A DNA stretch of 64,000 nucleotides from Aptenodytes patagonicus (taxonomy: Eukaryota > Chordata > Aves > Sphenisciformes > Spheniscidae), in the NCBI RefSeq assembly GCF_965638725.1, contig NC_134951.1, forward strand, positions 75,271,068-75,335,067. Direction: 5' to 3'. The notes under the pieces were generated by a model, which saw nothing but the letters and a program-made list of their open reading frames with translations, ran no database searches and was not told the DNA's origin. The translations under genes and the position numbers were made by a program. Of the stretch, positions 1 to 13,500 are shown in pieces. Every line of letters begins with the position of its first letter. The first letter of the stretch is position 1.

Positions 1-2345
1 AACATGAAAAGATCGAAGTGAGATCTCAGAGGAAGTCCATCAACAATCTTTATGAAAGTAATCTGTTGTTGCTAAAACAGAGTTTTGTTAAAAAGGCACG
101 GGATTAAGTCTTTCCAGTTTTCAAGTTTGGTGTGATGGGACACAAAGGGACTTCTTTCCATTTCTCCTTCCTGAAGCTTTCAGGCAATTTTCAACAGGCA
201 GCTGGAGCTCCTCCATACATATTTCAGCAATAACTATGTCCATTCAATTCGTAATTTCAAGAAATATTATTTTAGTTCCTGAGCACATTCTGCTGAGCAT
301 CCCATTAACACCCTGCCAAGAGCGCGAGAGAACAGTAACAGCCTTTCATAGGAAAACTCAGAATGCATCAGCTGCGTTACAAATTTGTGCTGCCTATAAA
401 ACTACCACCTGGAACAAAAAGCAGCCCTGTATGTCAAGGATGAAATGTGGGAGGCAAACAGGACACGTATAGGAAAGTTTATAGCATCTCTGCCTGCATA
501 AGGCCAAGTTTTAGGCCAAGCTGATTTCCTCAGACCTGGCTGAGGCATGGAAACCCACCCCTTGCCACTGGGTGCTCTGAGCACACAAGCGCGTATCGAT
601 TATAGTAAAGGCAAAAGGGTTTATGATACCTTCAGAGTGTCCGTGCACTTCCTGCAACCGGTCTTCAACCTTTCACAGTTATAAGCAGATGGACAAAAAC
701 TCAAATGGAGCCAACGAAGGCAAACGGTATGAGCCCACAAAACCAACCTGAACCCCGTGCTTGAATCCGTCTATTGTATACCACAGCGTTTAAACTCTAA
801 TTTACACTTCCTGATGTGTAAAGTCTGGACATCCCGAAATGCAAAAGACCAGTTTCAGACCTCATCATCTCCTGCATCCCCCTGCACACCTGCTGCCTTG
901 TGGGGAGCACTTCCCCTCTGTGTTTTTTTGTTTGGTGGTTGCTTTGTTCTGCACAATGTGCTTGCACGACCTCATCATGCCTTTTTGTTGAGTCAGGACC
1001 ACTGCTCATTCACTTCAGCAGAATACCTCTTCCACGTCATTTGGAACAAAGGACAAGGGTTCCACAAAGGTAATTAGTATTATTCATCTTTCTAACTGCA
1101 TCATAATGTATTCCACCTCAAAAATCAGCTAAATGGAACCAGAGATACAAATCACGAGCTGGGTTTGCATTACTCTTCCTTTGCATCATGTCAAAAGCAA
1201 GAAGGAATTGCCATCATACCCTCTTTCTGCGAACTGCATTTAAATCAAATGCAGCACATCCTAGGGCACATTAACAAGTAAAAGGAAGAAAACACTGCTG
1301 TTGTAAGAATGGGTTAACACCGTTCTTTCTGGCAGGAACAGTATTAGTTCAGAGTTTTCCTCTGAGCATTTTAGTTTACCTCTTTGCGCTGATGGTTAAT
1401 TCCACAGTCCCTCCACACTCGAAAACCCTGGAGCTTGTCACCCTGTCACAAAAACACTGCACACGCAGAGAGAACTGCTGCCCGCTGGACGCTCCAGAGC
1501 CTACCACGTAGAGCCTCCCTGCTCCAGGCATTACTGCCCATTTCAAACTTGCCGACTACAAAACATTTCAGGAATCATCCAGGTGGCCTTGATCAGCAGT
1601 GCTGGTGCACACCCTCTGCGCGCTCGTCTCCCTCAAAAAAAAAAAAAAAAAATCATGTAATGGTCTCTACGCCCTCAAGTTAGCTGGCTAGTTTGAATGG
1701 AAATAGTAAATAAACAGGTAATTCCTGCTATGCAAACAGAAAGCATCCATACAGCACACCAAACTGCTCTTCTCCGCAGAGCGCCCACAGCTGTTTGTGG
1801 GTTTTCAAGATACAGGTATGGGCTCTTGGTTCCTCTGCTCAGACTCTGGAGGTCTTCTACTGCCTGATCCCTGGAAACAACCGGACGAGTGACCGTCACT
1901 GGTTCAGCCAATCTGTTCTCCCAAGTCGTTCTGGCTTAGAGGTGATCATAACAATCCCATGAAACATCACTGCACCTCTTATAAAAAGATAAGCTTGAAT
2001 CCTTGCAAGCGGCAGATCACACGCTCCTAGCGAGCTGGATTCAACCAGAGGCAGCAGGCAGAATTCATACACTGTGCACACAGCCTGCTCCCCAAAACAC
2101 ATAGGTGTGAACTAAAAGAAATTCCAAACAGCCAAGTAAAACTCCACTTACGCTCCGTATGGTATTTGCCAGGCTTGGTAACTGCTGCAATATGCTGCAA
2201 TACATTAATTAACTGTAAACAGACACATAGTTCTGGTCACTTAGTAAACCAGTATTTTTATACATGCTTGCTTGCTTTTTGGACATGTGAAGTCCTGTGA
2301 AGATTAAAAAAAAAAACCAAACAGAAAACCAGACAGACACCTCGA
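1..2345. other. Flank downstream of PCMT1, no gene recognised
   Basis: Apart from one poly(A) tract near 1636-1652, I see only short chance open frames with no recognisable protein and no exon with matching splice sites. In human the next gene on this side is LRP11, convergent with PCMT1. Its 3'UTR could reach this stretch on the plus strand, but nothing here proves that. Confidence 0.5.
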
Positions 2346-2365
2346 TACAGCTTCCTCTCAATTTG

Positions 2366-2385
2366 TTTTATTTGGCAAAGTAGCA
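2366..2385 (-). terminator. PCMT1: Candidate distal poly(A) signal of PCMT1
   Basis: On the minus strand an AATAAA (plus-strand 2367-2372) lies in the context TGCTACTTTGCCAAATAAAA. The sequence beyond it on the minus strand is GT-rich, including GGTGTCTGTCTGG, as expected of a downstream element. It would give a 3'UTR of about 2.2 kb. Use of the site is inferred; the proximal signal at 3807-3812 gives the more usual length. Confidence 0.4.
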
Positions 2386-3789
2386 ATTCAGACAGTTCAC
2401 ACAGCATTTATTCAAGCTCTTCAAATCTTCTGCATTTCAACTTGTCCTCTTCTCCAAGAAGTTTTTACTTCAGAACCATTGCTCCATCATGGAGGGGTTT
2501 TCATTTTCCAATTCCTAAATGCTATTCCTGGATACTCCTTGCTGTCCGAGTACCTTGACTATCACCAACCCCTTCAGCGGAATGGGTGCACTAATCCCAA
2601 CAGCCTTGGTCCCTGAAGTCTTACACCTCCTGAAGTGGTTCTCCCCAAAAAAGTTGTTGCCGGGTCTCAGCTTTATCACCTCTTCCACGTTAGGCTAGCA
2701 TATTACACTGTGTCCAGAGACAAGAATTTGGATACAGTTGAGCTCATATCTTTCATTTAACTGATTAAATTAGTGAGAAGATGTAAATAAAGCTGAACTC
2801 AAACTGAATGATACAGTGACCAAAAAGGTTGAACATTAGCATGCATCATTTAAGATATTTCACTTCAACACCAAGAACTAGATTCACAGTTGATTGTGGG
2901 TTAGTACAAATTTGTCAGACGCAAGTGGGTTTTTCTGAATTGTGTTTTCTAGAATACACGCTATATTAATTCCTTTATAAGATTAATCTTTGTGTATGTG
3001 CTCCCAGGCTGCAGTCAGATCAGGAGGTGGTACATTAACTTCCAAACATCTAAATAAATTAAGTGATACATCTCTTTTACACAGGAATAGGATGAGGCTG
3101 ACATTCAAAAGGAAAGTTATTTAAAGTGTTCCTCTTCCAGACTCAGAGGCCTTTGAATTTTAACCTTTCAGGGATTAATCCTATCATAAAATTTTTGCTG
3201 TTTCACCACAAAAAGTCAAAGATATTTTTGTAGTGATCACTACTGGTTGTTTTATACAAGTTAGTTTATTCTATGATCCTTTTTACCATAAAAAAGAAAA
3301 TAACGATAACATGCTGTTTACTTCAATATCTGGTTACTCAAATCTGAGCAAGATGACTCAAGACACACTTCTCCCCTTTCCCAAAGCAGCTCACCTTACT
3401 GTACTGCGTTGCAATCTGCTGTTGACATGCTACAGTACCAAAACAGAAGACTTGGGGCAGAAAAAAGGTTTACAGCCTTCCAACTACTCTTCTATATGAA
3501 AATTGAACAATTGCATCTCTATCTGTTCTTAGGAGTCCAGGATTCATTATTCCTTCTGCATGTATCATGTTTTCCTTGTATAGCAATTAAGAATTCACTT
3601 TCTAAAAAGCCAGAGTTTTTCCTGGGTGCCCAGTTAGAAAAATGAGAATGTTAATATAGCAAACAGCTTTGCCAAAAGCAACTTTCTTTCGGAACTAAAC
3701 TGGATTTTTTTTTTTTTTTTTATAAAGAATCTAGGAATCCATATCTCAGTAGTCTACTACATACTGATCCTAACATTCCACACAAGCAC
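2386..3789 (-). other. PCMT1: Possible extended 3'UTR of PCMT1
   Basis: AT-rich sequence between the two candidate poly(A) signals. It has no convincing coding frame on either strand. It is transcribed only if the distal signal is used; otherwise it is intergenic. Confidence 0.3.
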
Positions 3790-4592
3790 ACAACCCCACT
3801 TTAGCTTTTATTTGGCAAAGCAGCATTGCATAAAAACTGTTCAGTGATTGGGACACAGCTTACATCATATTTACGGAGTTAAATCCATGTGCATCACATC
3901 AGTAGTGAGCTATAAACCAAAACAGAATTTCAAGACTCCATTAATTAATTTTAGAAGGAAAGGGAAAACCATGTCTGTCATATCCAACTTGAACAGCAAT
4001 GTTTGATAAGAGCGGCCACCCACCTCTGATGTCTTTAATATATACAAATGCCTGGTTTTAAGGTAATAAAGCAGCTGATTGTATCTACTACATGCTAGTC
4101 TATGACACCATGTCAAAAGCTTAAAAAGGAAGTTCATCTCCTTTTAGTAGCATCTAGCAGACATCGGAACACAGAAAACCTGGTATTACCTACGTAGTGT
4201 CATACGATGCACAGAAGCAGTTTTACCACGGGACACAAGAGCCGAGAGAAGTTAGCATTCAAGTACCCCCATCAAAATTAGAGTTCACAAGCTATAGGTC
4301 TTTATCTGCAGTTTTGCAGAAATTCACTTTGAACAGATGAAAGTAAAATAAAGGCATGTTCAATAAAACAGTGCCCACATAAAACTTTCCACCATTTCTT
4401 TATCAGATTTGCCTTGAGCATCTAAAAAAATAAAACAAACACCACGCTTTTCCATGCTGATAACAACAGTATAACGAAGTCCAAAACAAGCTGCAATGCT
4501 GTTGGTTTTCAAAAAGCTTTTAGAACTGGAGATGAGCAGTCCACTGTAACACTATGTTTGGGTCAAGATGATGTAGCTTTTACAATTCATCC
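3790..4592 (-). CDS. PCMT1: PCMT1 exon 8: RDEL tail and 3'UTR
   Basis: A pyrimidine-rich acceptor ending in TTTCTTTCTACAG stops at 4593. The exon opens GGATGAATTGTAA. Joined to the AG that ends exon 7, this reads -S-R-D-E-L-stop, with the stop at 4580-4582. The RDEL ending resembles an ER-retention signal and is the known second C-terminus of vertebrate PCMT1. Only 13 bases are coding; the rest, down to about 3790, is 3'UTR. This exon lies 8 kb from exon 7, so it was found by its phase and sequence. Confidence 0.85.
3807..3812 (-). terminator. PCMT1: Proximal poly(A) signal of PCMT1 (RDEL form)
   Basis: A minus-strand AATAAA about 770 bases beyond the RDEL stop codon. It is followed on the minus strand by a strong GT-rich element (TTGTGTGCTTGTGTGG, around 3772-3790). 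Signal and downstream element together make cleavage near 3785-3795 likely. Confidence 0.65.
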
Positions 4593-7500
4593 CTGTAGAA
4601 AGAAAACACATGCAGTTATGTTTCTCCTCCCCTTGGAAATCATATTTGAAAAGTTCTGATTTAAAATCAGATTAAATCAGATTACATTTAAGTGCTCGAG
4701 CACATCAGCAAAACCTCAGAAGGCTCTTCAAGCATTTAAGAAAAAAAAAAGGCAACAGCGCAATCCCATATCATCTCATACTATTATGTGATGTATCGTG
4801 AAATATGGGTCCCTCTATTTTACATTTAATGGATCATTTGCTTTAACAAACATCCCCTGCACCACACAGCTAGTTACACAGCTACCTGTCATCCAAACTC
4901 TGTTGGCTACATGCTGGCAATAAACTGAGCCAACTTACTAGACAGAGTATTGGCAAAAAACATTCTCGGTAGCTGCCAAAAAGGCAATCTTAGCTTCCGC
5001 TGCAGTCCCTCAAGAAAGCTAGGAACACAATCTCACATCATTGGCATGCAGTTTGTACCACCTATTTTATTTATTTTGCAGAGGAGCTCGATTAGCTCCT
5101 GAAGGAACTATGCTAAATCAGGACTAGGTTATGGAAGGGGTGGTGGGGGTGGGGTGGGGGGTGTGTGCGTGTTAAAAGGAGATTCAGGTAGGAGAAAGGA
5201 TACATCAAGAAGTCTCTCTAAATCACTGCGAGGAATCTAGAAAATGCAGGCTTTTGTTCCTGCAGGACATTTAAAATACATTGAAACAGGAAACCCATAT
5301 TCCAACAGTGAAGTTATCATGTATTAGTGATTTGTTTAAATATTTCTAAAGCATTAACTTTAATGCAAAATGTCCATCAAATCTGAAAGCTGTGCACTGT
5401 GCCATTCTGAATGGTGGAAAATTCTAACAGAAGTGTTTGCTTTCCCCCCCCAAGGCACAAACGATCTATAAACTCACAGTGAGTTTGCTGCGGTTTTTCT
5501 TTTATAGTAGGTGCATCACCCTCATTAGCCAAAGCAAACACTGTCTGAATTAAGAAAAACTTCACTAATGTGATTGCTGGCTCAATACACAATAGTATTT
5601 CCAGCTATCATGCAAGCTAACCCACAAAAACATAGTGCTACATGCACACAGGCGAAAGCTTTAAAGTTACAAAGGCAGCATCCTTCAGGAATCAGATAGC
5701 ATGGAATGACAGCATGCAAAACATTTTAAAAGCAACTGAAAAGGCTGTTGCAACTAGTGCTTAAATGACTAGTTTTCTATCTAATGCAGCTGGGATGCAA
5801 ACCTTGTGATTTGTTAGTGATAAATATTTGCATTCTTTGCACTTTGCACTGCCTTCTAATAGTGCAGTACTAATCATACAGCTTCAGAGTGTTTTAGTAA
5901 TTACAGAAAGTAGAAAAAAGCAGAAGAGAGAAGAACACATCTTGGCAAGGGTGAAGAAAAATCTGTTTATAGCCAAAGGTTTGGAAGTTCTCCATATTTG
6001 CCTATTTCACAGAACGGGTATTTGTTTAATTTAAACAGATAAAAATAAATGAACAAGTGATACTCAGTTTAAAATGCAGTGCTGCTGAATTTAGGACAAG
6101 TACTTCATGCATCCTTAATGCTTCCAGGAGTTGCATCATCAGTTAATATTTACAACTTCAAAAAGCATATGTCAGTAACGACTACTGCAATTGCTGCTTT
6201 AGTCTCATATACCTAAATTGCTGATATGATTTTCATAGAATCATAGAATAGTTTGGGTTGGAAGGGACCTCTAAAGGTCATCTAGTCCAACCCCCCTGCC
6301 GTGGGCAGGGACATCTTCAACTGGATCAGGTTGCTCAGAGCCCCGGCCAACCTGACCTTGAATGTCTCCAGGGATGGGGCATCCACCACCTCTCTGGGAA
6401 ACCTGTGACAGTGTTTCACCACCCTCAGCGCAAAAAATTTCTTCCTTATATCTAGTCCGACTCTACCCTCTTTTAGTTTAAAACCATGACCCCTTGTGCT
6501 ATCACAACAGGCCCTGATAAAAAGTTTGTCCTCCATCTTTCTTATAAGCCCCCTTTAAGTACTGAGAGGCTACAATAGGGTCTCCCCGAAGCCTTCTCTT
6601 CTCCAGGCTGAACAACCCCAACTCTCTCAGCCTTTCTTCACAGGAGAGGTGTTCCATCCCCCTGATCATTTTTGTGGCCCTCCTCTGGACCTGATCCAAC
6701 AGGTCCGTGTCTTTCTTTATGCTGAGGGCTCCAGAGCTGGACGCAGGACTCCAGGTGGGGTCTCACCAGAGCAGAGCAGAGGGGCAGAATCACCTCCCTC
6801 GACCTGCTGGCCACGCTGCTTTGGATGCAGCCCAGGATACGATTGGCCTTCTGGGCTGCGAGCACACATTGCTGGCTCATGTCCAGCTTTTCACCCACCA
6901 GCACCCCCAAGCCCTTCTCGGCAGGGCTGCTCTCAATCCCTTCATCCCCCAGCCTGTATTGATACCGGGGGTTGAATTGGGTTTCATCCCGATTCCTACC
7001 ATATACTCTCATAGCTTAGTAAAAGCCTGGCCTTTTACTGTGACAAATAATTCTTAATCCTTTAAACCCAAGCTAGATCCTCGAGAAATTGTAAGCCTAA
7101 AAAAAATTCCATCTTTACTGTGAAACTATTAAGCATGATAATTTTACTCAGCCACAGACGTTGGCAAGGTTTTTGCATACTGTGGTTAACGCACTTAACA
7201 TATTGAAGTGTGGTTTGTTTTTTTTTCTTTTACAAAATGGTATTTGTACTTAGAATTCAAATAAGTGATACTAACATGTCCATGTTTTAATTGTTGGTAT
7301 TTTGCATTGCTTTAAGCTATTCCTGAACAAATAATAGTGTCCTGTAAGTTAAGTATATCCTAGATGTCACTTTCAAAATAAAGATTTTAATATTCTGTTT
7401 ACAGAATTATAGAACATTTACTGTATTAAGGGGATCAGCTTCCCTCAAGAGATCTTTCACTCGCTCTTCACTAGTCATTAATCTAACAACAGCATGCCAG

Positions 7501-10500
7501 CCCAAAACAATCCATGATGTATGTGTTAAAATTATGCAGCATTTATTTTCTACTGTTATGAGAAGCTGAGCTTATATGTGCACTATTGGATTATATATAA
7601 TAAAGTTACAGAAAAGTCTTAGATCATCAGGTAGGTAACACTTCTCAGCTTTCCACCCAATGTGAACAGCTTGCAGACTTAAATACACACTGCAGAACAG
7701 CATCAGTTGATCTGAACTTCAGCTGTATGGATCAGAAGCTGCCAAGCTATGAAGTCTACCAGGTTTCAACTACTGGTAAAACCCAGGATACTCGCCTATC
7801 CTCCCAGCAGTAAAACTTCTATCCTGCTACAAAGCTTAAAAGGAGACTCAAAAGACGACTGCTATTTCCTTGTTAAAAATATCCTGTTGTCCTCTAGAGC
7901 CATATGAAAGATTTACTAATTAATTGGTATTTTTCTGCCTTTTTCTGGCCTTGACTATTTGCTGCGATTCTTACACAACTCATGTAATTTCCCTCCACCT
8001 TCATATATGCACTCCTCCCAACCTGCTTACTAGCTCCTGCTTAGTAAGCAATATATATATATTTAGGTTTTAAGTCATCACAATAGTCATTCTCAGGCTC
8101 TTGGAATTCTGGCAAGGGAATCACTCATCTAATACTGTCAATTGAGGCATCAAAGCAACTTTATAAGCTCAAGTTAAAGCAAATTTCAGAAGTCATTAGC
8201 TCAAAATTACTATTCTAAAAATAAATTTAATAAAGTTTGAAAAATTTTGGCTTACTAGTAGGGAAAAAACTATACAGGAATATTCCACATTTCCCATTGG
8301 GAGTATCCAACAACAAACTAAGAAACATTCTCAGAAAAATCTAATAGGTAGCATTTCAGGTAAATGTCAGAGTTCATTATGGGGAAAAAAAACCACCACA
8401 AATCTTACCGACAATAAGAAATAACAGAAGTTTGGGATACAGGTAAGTCATGAAGCTTTGCGATCTGTCCCCACCTCTTTGGTGGAAGGCATTCAAATTT
8501 GATATTTGAACGAACATTTATGAATTTATCTGAAATCTGTAACTCACTCTTTTTGATCCACTTCAATTTTCTTGTCATTAGGCAGCATTTGACTTTCCCT
8601 TTTTGATACATCATTCATCTATGAAAAATATGCTGTCATTACTGATACTGTATTTCTAATTCATATTAGGCTACACTCAATTTCAGTATCTACTCAGTGT
8701 TTCAGCAGCCAATTATTTCTCCCTCTGTAATTTTAAAGGTACCTAGGCGCAATATTTGGACTTGTAGCATTTTAATCTGGAAAGGTGCTGTTAAAGTATT
8801 TATTATTTGCTATGATCAATCATCAAACTGAGAGAGTAGGTTGAAGTGACAAAGAAAAGGAATTTTCTCTGCAACCTACTACATCAGTTACAACACACAC
8901 ATTTTTGCAGAATACATAAATTTTAAATTTAACCTGAGAAATTTTGTGCAGAGATTCTTTTTGCCGAAGTAAAATAAGAACTTCAACCATAATCATTGGT
9001 CTGCATAGCCAAAGGAATTCAGGGCAAACAATTCCTGCTAATTTCAATTGAAATTAGACAACTAGCTTGTCAGGGGCATTTGAAACACTGAATAAGAGTT
9101 TCTAAGCAGAAACACATCAAAATATTTCCTAATAAATACGTCTTCCAAAAGGGTGCTTAAACATGTCGTACGTACAGATAAGTGGGAGAGAGTAACAGCC
9201 CCAGTCTAGTCACTGCATTTTTTGCTCAGAAAGGATATACTGTCATTGTAATTCTGTATTTTATCAGCAAATATGAATTTAGCATGACATTTATAAATTT
9301 CTACTAATGCAATATTTTAAGTTAAAAAAAAGTAATTTGTTAACTTTTTAAAACAGCTGCCTGTTTGGAAATAAAATTCATGATTGCCACAGACTCATTG
9401 CTAAGCATTCCTTACATTGTTACTCACTTTAAGTTGTCTCTCCATATAAGTAGTAAGGGAACTCTCACAGAGAAGTAAAACCAGACAGATCCTAGTTTAC
9501 ACAAGAACTGCCAATAAGGTAGCTAATAAGCTGTGTTCTCAACTGTGTGGCACAAGAGGTCTTCTCTCCTCCCTACTTATCAGTAAGAAAAAACCAATTA
9601 ATAATTGGGAAGTTTTATGTGAAAGGATAAACATCCTTACCAGCATAATCACATAAGTGGGCACCTACTGCTGGATCTCTGGTACACTAATGCATTTCAT
9701 TTTGTACCAGAGATAGGGTTCCTGTGTATATTCTACTTCCAAATGTCTCATGGAGTCATATTTGAGAAGATTCCCACTAACGTTTAGAGCTTAAAAATAC
9801 TACTGCAGCTGAACCCAAACTAGAATATTATGGACTAAATTTAAAGAAATCCAACAATATTCACAAAATAAGATTCTTTATTTAGCACCACAACACCAAT
9901 TTATTGAAATCCAAGAAGTCTTTTCCTTCCAGCTAGTCCAGATTTTCTTTTGCTAGAAGATCCAGTTTTACATAATGTAGAATGATGCAAAGCGTCTGAA
10001 GGTAGGTTTGACCTCAAACACCACTTAGAGATTAAAGTCACTGTTGTGCTGCTTTGTAAAGAGCACCTTGCAGCCCTAGTAAGGAACTGTACTAACTTGT
10101 CCAAAATGTGAATGGCTAAGCAAAAATTCAAGTGGCTTCTTTCTTGCCAACTGGAAGGTCTGCTAGCCTAGGAAAATGCTGCTGGCCTGCTGATTGCATT
10201 TTGTGAAGGGACACCAATTCTTAACGTGATGGAACAGTTACCTGCATTAGGAATGAAATTGCATAACATAATGTAAACTAAGAGAATGACAAGCTAAACA
10301 CACAGGATTCTTGAGCTACTCTAAAAAAAGATTATCGTTCAATGAATTTTAGATTTACAACTACAGTCTCTCATACACTACAGCTCCTTATTACAGAAAG
10401 ACTTAAAGATGCTCTTTCAGAGGAGTCTCTACTTGATCTCTGCTCACAGGTCTTCAACAATTTAAGAAAGATAAATTGAAATACAGGAAGTGTAGAAAAA

Positions 10501-13500
10501 ATACCTCTTTCATCTTTGATGCTAGCATAGATAACAAATGCTGATTTATAATTAGGAGTTTCCTTAGCAGCAGCTGGCTAAGCATACCCTTTGGACTCAC
10601 CAATAAGGAAAAACAACAAAAAAGACAGATGCAACCTCCTGTAAGGTCAGCAGTGCACTGGCAGTTATCCTTGAGAAGGGAATGAGAATTTTCTTCAGAT
10701 CACAAAAAGGACAATTAGAAGAAAAAACCCAAACATTACAAGAAGTGGACTTCTGAGATTTCCTTTAACAGAGATTTCCAAGTCTGAACCAAATTTAAAT
10801 GTGTATAGCAAGAAAAAGCCTCTATGCCACTGTAGCGATCAAGGTAACCCTTCAGGCTAAGCACTTACCTTTTCTGATAACACCAATGTATAGTCTTAAC
10901 ACTTAAATTAAAAATAAATAAATAAAATCAAGAAGTATTTCAGAAAAGAACAGAAATTGGTAAGAAAATCTGGGGAAAAGAACCCCACAATACTCATGAC
11001 CGAAGAAGGACCAAAGACAATCTATTACTTCTTCCTGAGCTAGCAGCAAAAACGGAGTACAAAACTGCACAGAAGAGATGCAAAGACCTTAGAATTCTAG
11101 TCCTTAATACACTACACCACCTTCACCAGCAGCAAAGGATAACCACTGTCATTCCAGAAACCCTTCAATAAACACTATTTTTAAGAACACACGTTGCTGC
11201 TACAAAAAAACACAACTGCTACTATAATCAGATCAGGTGGAAACACAGAAAAATCTACAAAACTTCTCTGGAAAAAAGAAGGCTTAAGAAGAATACTTCT
11301 CTTTTCTGGAGAAAGCAGAGCATGGACTCCGAACTTGAATAAAGTCCACCTCATTTGCCAGAGGAGGAAATGACCACAAAGCAAGACTTCCAAAGCCTTA
11401 CAAGAGGCAGGAAACCCCTGAGTACCATGCTGAGGGAATACTGGCAATATTCGAGGACAAAGTATTAATTTGCATAACAAATACAAAACATCTGAATAGC
11501 GAGCATGCTTCACAAGCTTTGAACTAAGTAGTAACTCATTAAATTTGTTCTGAGTCATTTGTACATGGCTATACAGTAATCCAAGAAACACTGAAATGAA
11601 GTTTCAGTAAGCAGCAGTAATGCAAACTGCTTTATTTGTACTTTTTATGGACATTTTGATAGCTTAAACTCTAAGTATTCATGTATCCAAATCACAAGCT
11701 ATGCTCCAGAATATCAAGGGAAAAAAAACAAAAGTCTAAATTTAGGAGTTATAAAGCTCAAAAGTTGTTTTCAGAACTCAATACACATCTATGCACTTCA
11801 TTAACACAGATAATACATTCAGAAGCGTTTTCTGCCAGGAAGCAAAACAGGACTGCTGCTTTGTTCATTCACATACTAATGCCTAGCATGGTTTAAGCTG
11901 ACAGCTGTGTTATGTCTCTGTTACTGGCCATTCAATTCAGCAAATTGGAAGGTTTACTACCTCTAGAAAGGCGTTTAGAGTTTGTTCTGCTAGCGAACAC
12001 GAATATGTCCCCATCAGAGACAGATGACAGACTTTTAATAACATGTCTGAGAAAATTTTCTGAACACTACTCAACTGCACTTATACTTGAGGGTAGAAGG
12101 GATTACCTTCTCTACTTTCTGCTACTTGGAGGCTGAGGGAAAAGTGCTTGCAAGATTATCTATATTTCCCAAAAAGGATTTCACAAAGATTTTTCTTCAT
12201 TTGTGACATTTCAGAAAAATACAAAATGAACACCCAATTACCACTAACTTACAGGACAAAACAGTATTTATTCTTAAGTAGTATTTTACACTTTACCCTA
12301 ATTACTGGGCAAGCCGGTTATAAAAAGTTCCTTAGAAGGAAGTTTAAATTTAGAAAATACTGTGTTCAAAACAACAAATAAGAAACTTCAACACACCAAA
12401 GACTAAAGAAAACACGTCCAAAAGAGACAAAGTGCAACCCATGCAATATTTTTCTTCTGCTTTTAAATTAACTCAAACTTAGCATAACCTCCTTTTGGTG
12501 ATGTAGTAATGCAGATTGAGTCACTTTTCATGGTATGGAGGAGCAGAAAGCAGTGACAGCAGCAAAGGCAGGCCTTGCAGTCTATCTGCTTAAAATTCAC
12601 ACCCTTTCACCTTGCATGTGTGTGGAAGAAGTAAGTGGAACAGAAAATCACTTCCACCTGGACCACTGCTTCTCTTTATCTGTTAAAGGCACATATATCA
12701 CTCCCATCAGAGGCTTCATTTTGACACTGCCATCTTCTAGTTTGTCATACTGTTCGAGCATCTGGTTTCCCCCTGCAGGACCAACTGGTAATATCAATCT
12801 TCCGCCAGGTTTTAACTGATCTATAAGCTAGAACACAACATAGAAATTAGAATGTAACCAGCCACTTCAGAGAAGCTGGGTCCAAAGTTTGTTACATTAG
12901 ATTAATAGCTTTGCCACAATTTATCTATCTACTATTATGCAGTACATAACTACTTCAATTAGGAAAAATAAAAAATGCACTGAAAATGAGAGTATCACAA
13001 CAACATGGTACAACAACTGGTATTACAGAAACAGTCACAATAATTTCATGTAATTCCAAAGAAGGTAAAATAGTAATTGGATTAATTGGGTTGGTTGCAG
13101 TTTTAGTTTCTACGTAAGAGCAGAAAATTATGTAAATCACAAGTTATTTTTACAGTAGATTCAATCTTTTTAAACTGCTAGTTTTAACTGCTTGATACTT
13201 ATTGTGCATCAGTACAGGCCCATTGTCTAACATTTTTGGGGTAACTGATCTCCCCTTAAGTCCGCAGAATAAGATTTGAGATTTGTGACTTTTTTTTAAT
13301 TTATCTTCCTGGAGTAATTTTAAGTTGTCTACAATACGCTCACTACCCAACAGATCCTCTTTCATTCTGTGAATGGAACAGCATGTTATAAAATTGGTCT
13401 AAAATATATGAATATGAGTAAGATAAGTGACAATGTCACTTATGTGTGAGAAATGTGTATGTGAGAAATGCTTGGATTTTTTTTTTTGCTTTCATAATTA

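Larger units (their letters stand above)
4593..12647 (-). other. PCMT1: PCMT1 intron 7
   Basis: The intron is spliced out only in the RDEL form. It contains the CR1 element at 6235-7003 and a short AT microsatellite near 8050. The open frame at 11181-11591 on the minus strand has no recognised homology. I see no other exon or RNA gene. Confidence 0.7.

Noticed and set aside
1-2345. 3'UTR of LRP11 reaching the left edge
   Set aside because: Expected from human gene order, but no LRP11 coding sequence is present. AATAAA on the plus strand (near 1707 and 2786) is too common in AT-rich DNA to count.
11181-11591. 136-codon minus-strand frame in PCMT1 intron 7
   Set aside because: No recognisable motif, no splice context and no start preference. 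It is compatible with chance in 64 kb of sequence.
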